Part shown: positions 63,907 through 64,000 of the stretch, piece by piece
How the letters are laid out: every line of letters starts with the position of its first letter
Position numbering within the stretch: the stretch's first letter is position 1
Origin: Streptantibioticus_A sp037034305
GTDB taxonomy: Bacteria > Actinomycetota > Actinomycetes > Streptomycetales > Streptomycetaceae
DNA: 64,000 bases
NCBI GenBank assembly: GCA_037034305.1
Contig: JBAGJY010000004.1
Span: 124,001 to 188,000, forward strand
Direction of reading: 5' to 3'
Program-made: the position numbers and the translations under genes
The notes under the pieces: model-generated
Seen by the model: the letters and a program-made list of their open reading frames with translations, nothing else
Database searches by the model: none
What the model was told of the DNA's origin: nothing

Positions 63907-63971
63907 GCGCTCCCGCGTCCCTTCAGGGGCGCGGCCGAACCGCGGCGGACTTCGCCGGACCTGCTTGGACC

Positions 63972-63983
63972 TTTTCCGGAAAA
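63972..63983. other. 12-bp perfect palindrome after ppdK
   Basis: TTTTCCGGAAAA lies 65 bp beyond the ppdK stop, near the edge of the window. It could be part of an operator or promoter of the next gene, which is not included here. Confidence 0.25.
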
Positions 63984-64000
63984 CCCTCACCGGGGGAGCG

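Overview
The window is a 64 kb piece of a high-GC actinobacterial chromosome. The gene order leuS, degV, comEA-comEC, holA, rpsT, lepA, hemW, hrcA-dnaJ, rsmE, phoH-ybeY-CNNM-era, leuA, recO, uppS, zur, glyS, dusB, ppdK is that of the Streptomyces core chromosome. GTG starts, G/C-rich third positions, rare TTA codons and possible leaderless genes fit the same group. I recognise no phage, insertion sequence, CRISPR array, rRNA or tRNA gene.

Layout. 0.4-2.3 kb: a secreted S53 protease. 2.4-5.5 kb: leuS behind a Leu-rich leader peptide and an attenuator-type terminator. 5.6-10.8 kb: a membrane protein, degV, and overlapping comEA/comEC. 10.8-12.6 kb: an ArsR-type repressor and an MFS exporter inserted in the core order, with a double-dyad operator overlapping the comEC stop. 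12.7-19.3 kb: holA, rpsT, lepA, a small exported protein and fadD. 19.5-23 kb: hemW, a Uma2-family gene, a DUF3097 gene and an MBL-fold hydrolase. 23.1-27.6 kb: a CIRCE-controlled hrcA-dnaJ operon, a repeat-rich spacer, nitronate monooxygenase and rsmE. 27.7-32.3 kb: tricorn protease, HIT protein and ribonuclease Z. 32.3-39.2 kb is accessory-like: a large inverted repeat, MgtC, an adenine-deaminase-type enzyme, a HAD-GT20 fusion resembling glucosylglycerol-phosphate synthase/phosphatase, and a divergent GH4 glycosidase and PfkB kinase. 39.3-46 kb: phoH, ybeY, a CNNM/CorC protein, an inserted MFS/HTH divergon, a zinc-site-less cytidine-deaminase-like protein and era. 46.1-47.5 kb: a protealysin-type M4 protease with its emfourin inhibitor. 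47.7-54.3 kb: leuA behind a second Leu leader, a TerB-like protein, recO, uppS, zur and glyS. 54.3-59.5 kb: a MarR/MFS operon, a NADAR protein and a second MFS/HTH divergon. 59.6-63.9 kb: dusB and ppdK.

How the parts work together. The window is mostly housekeeping: translation and tRNA biology (leuS, glyS, lepA, rpsT, rsmE, dusB, ybeY, rnz, era), protein quality control (hrcA, dnaJ, tricorn) and DNA metabolism (holA, recO, comEA/EC). Three regulator/exporter cassettes and one sugar-metabolism block are set into it. The most interesting signals are regulatory. Leucine-sensing leader peptides stand in front of both the leucine biosynthetic gene and the leucyl-tRNA synthetase gene. A short upstream reading frame is coupled to recO. 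TTA (bldA-type) codons occur in comEC, in one exporter and in the HAD-GT20 fusion. Boundaries were read by eye, and start codons without a clear ribosome binding site are uncertain by a few codons.
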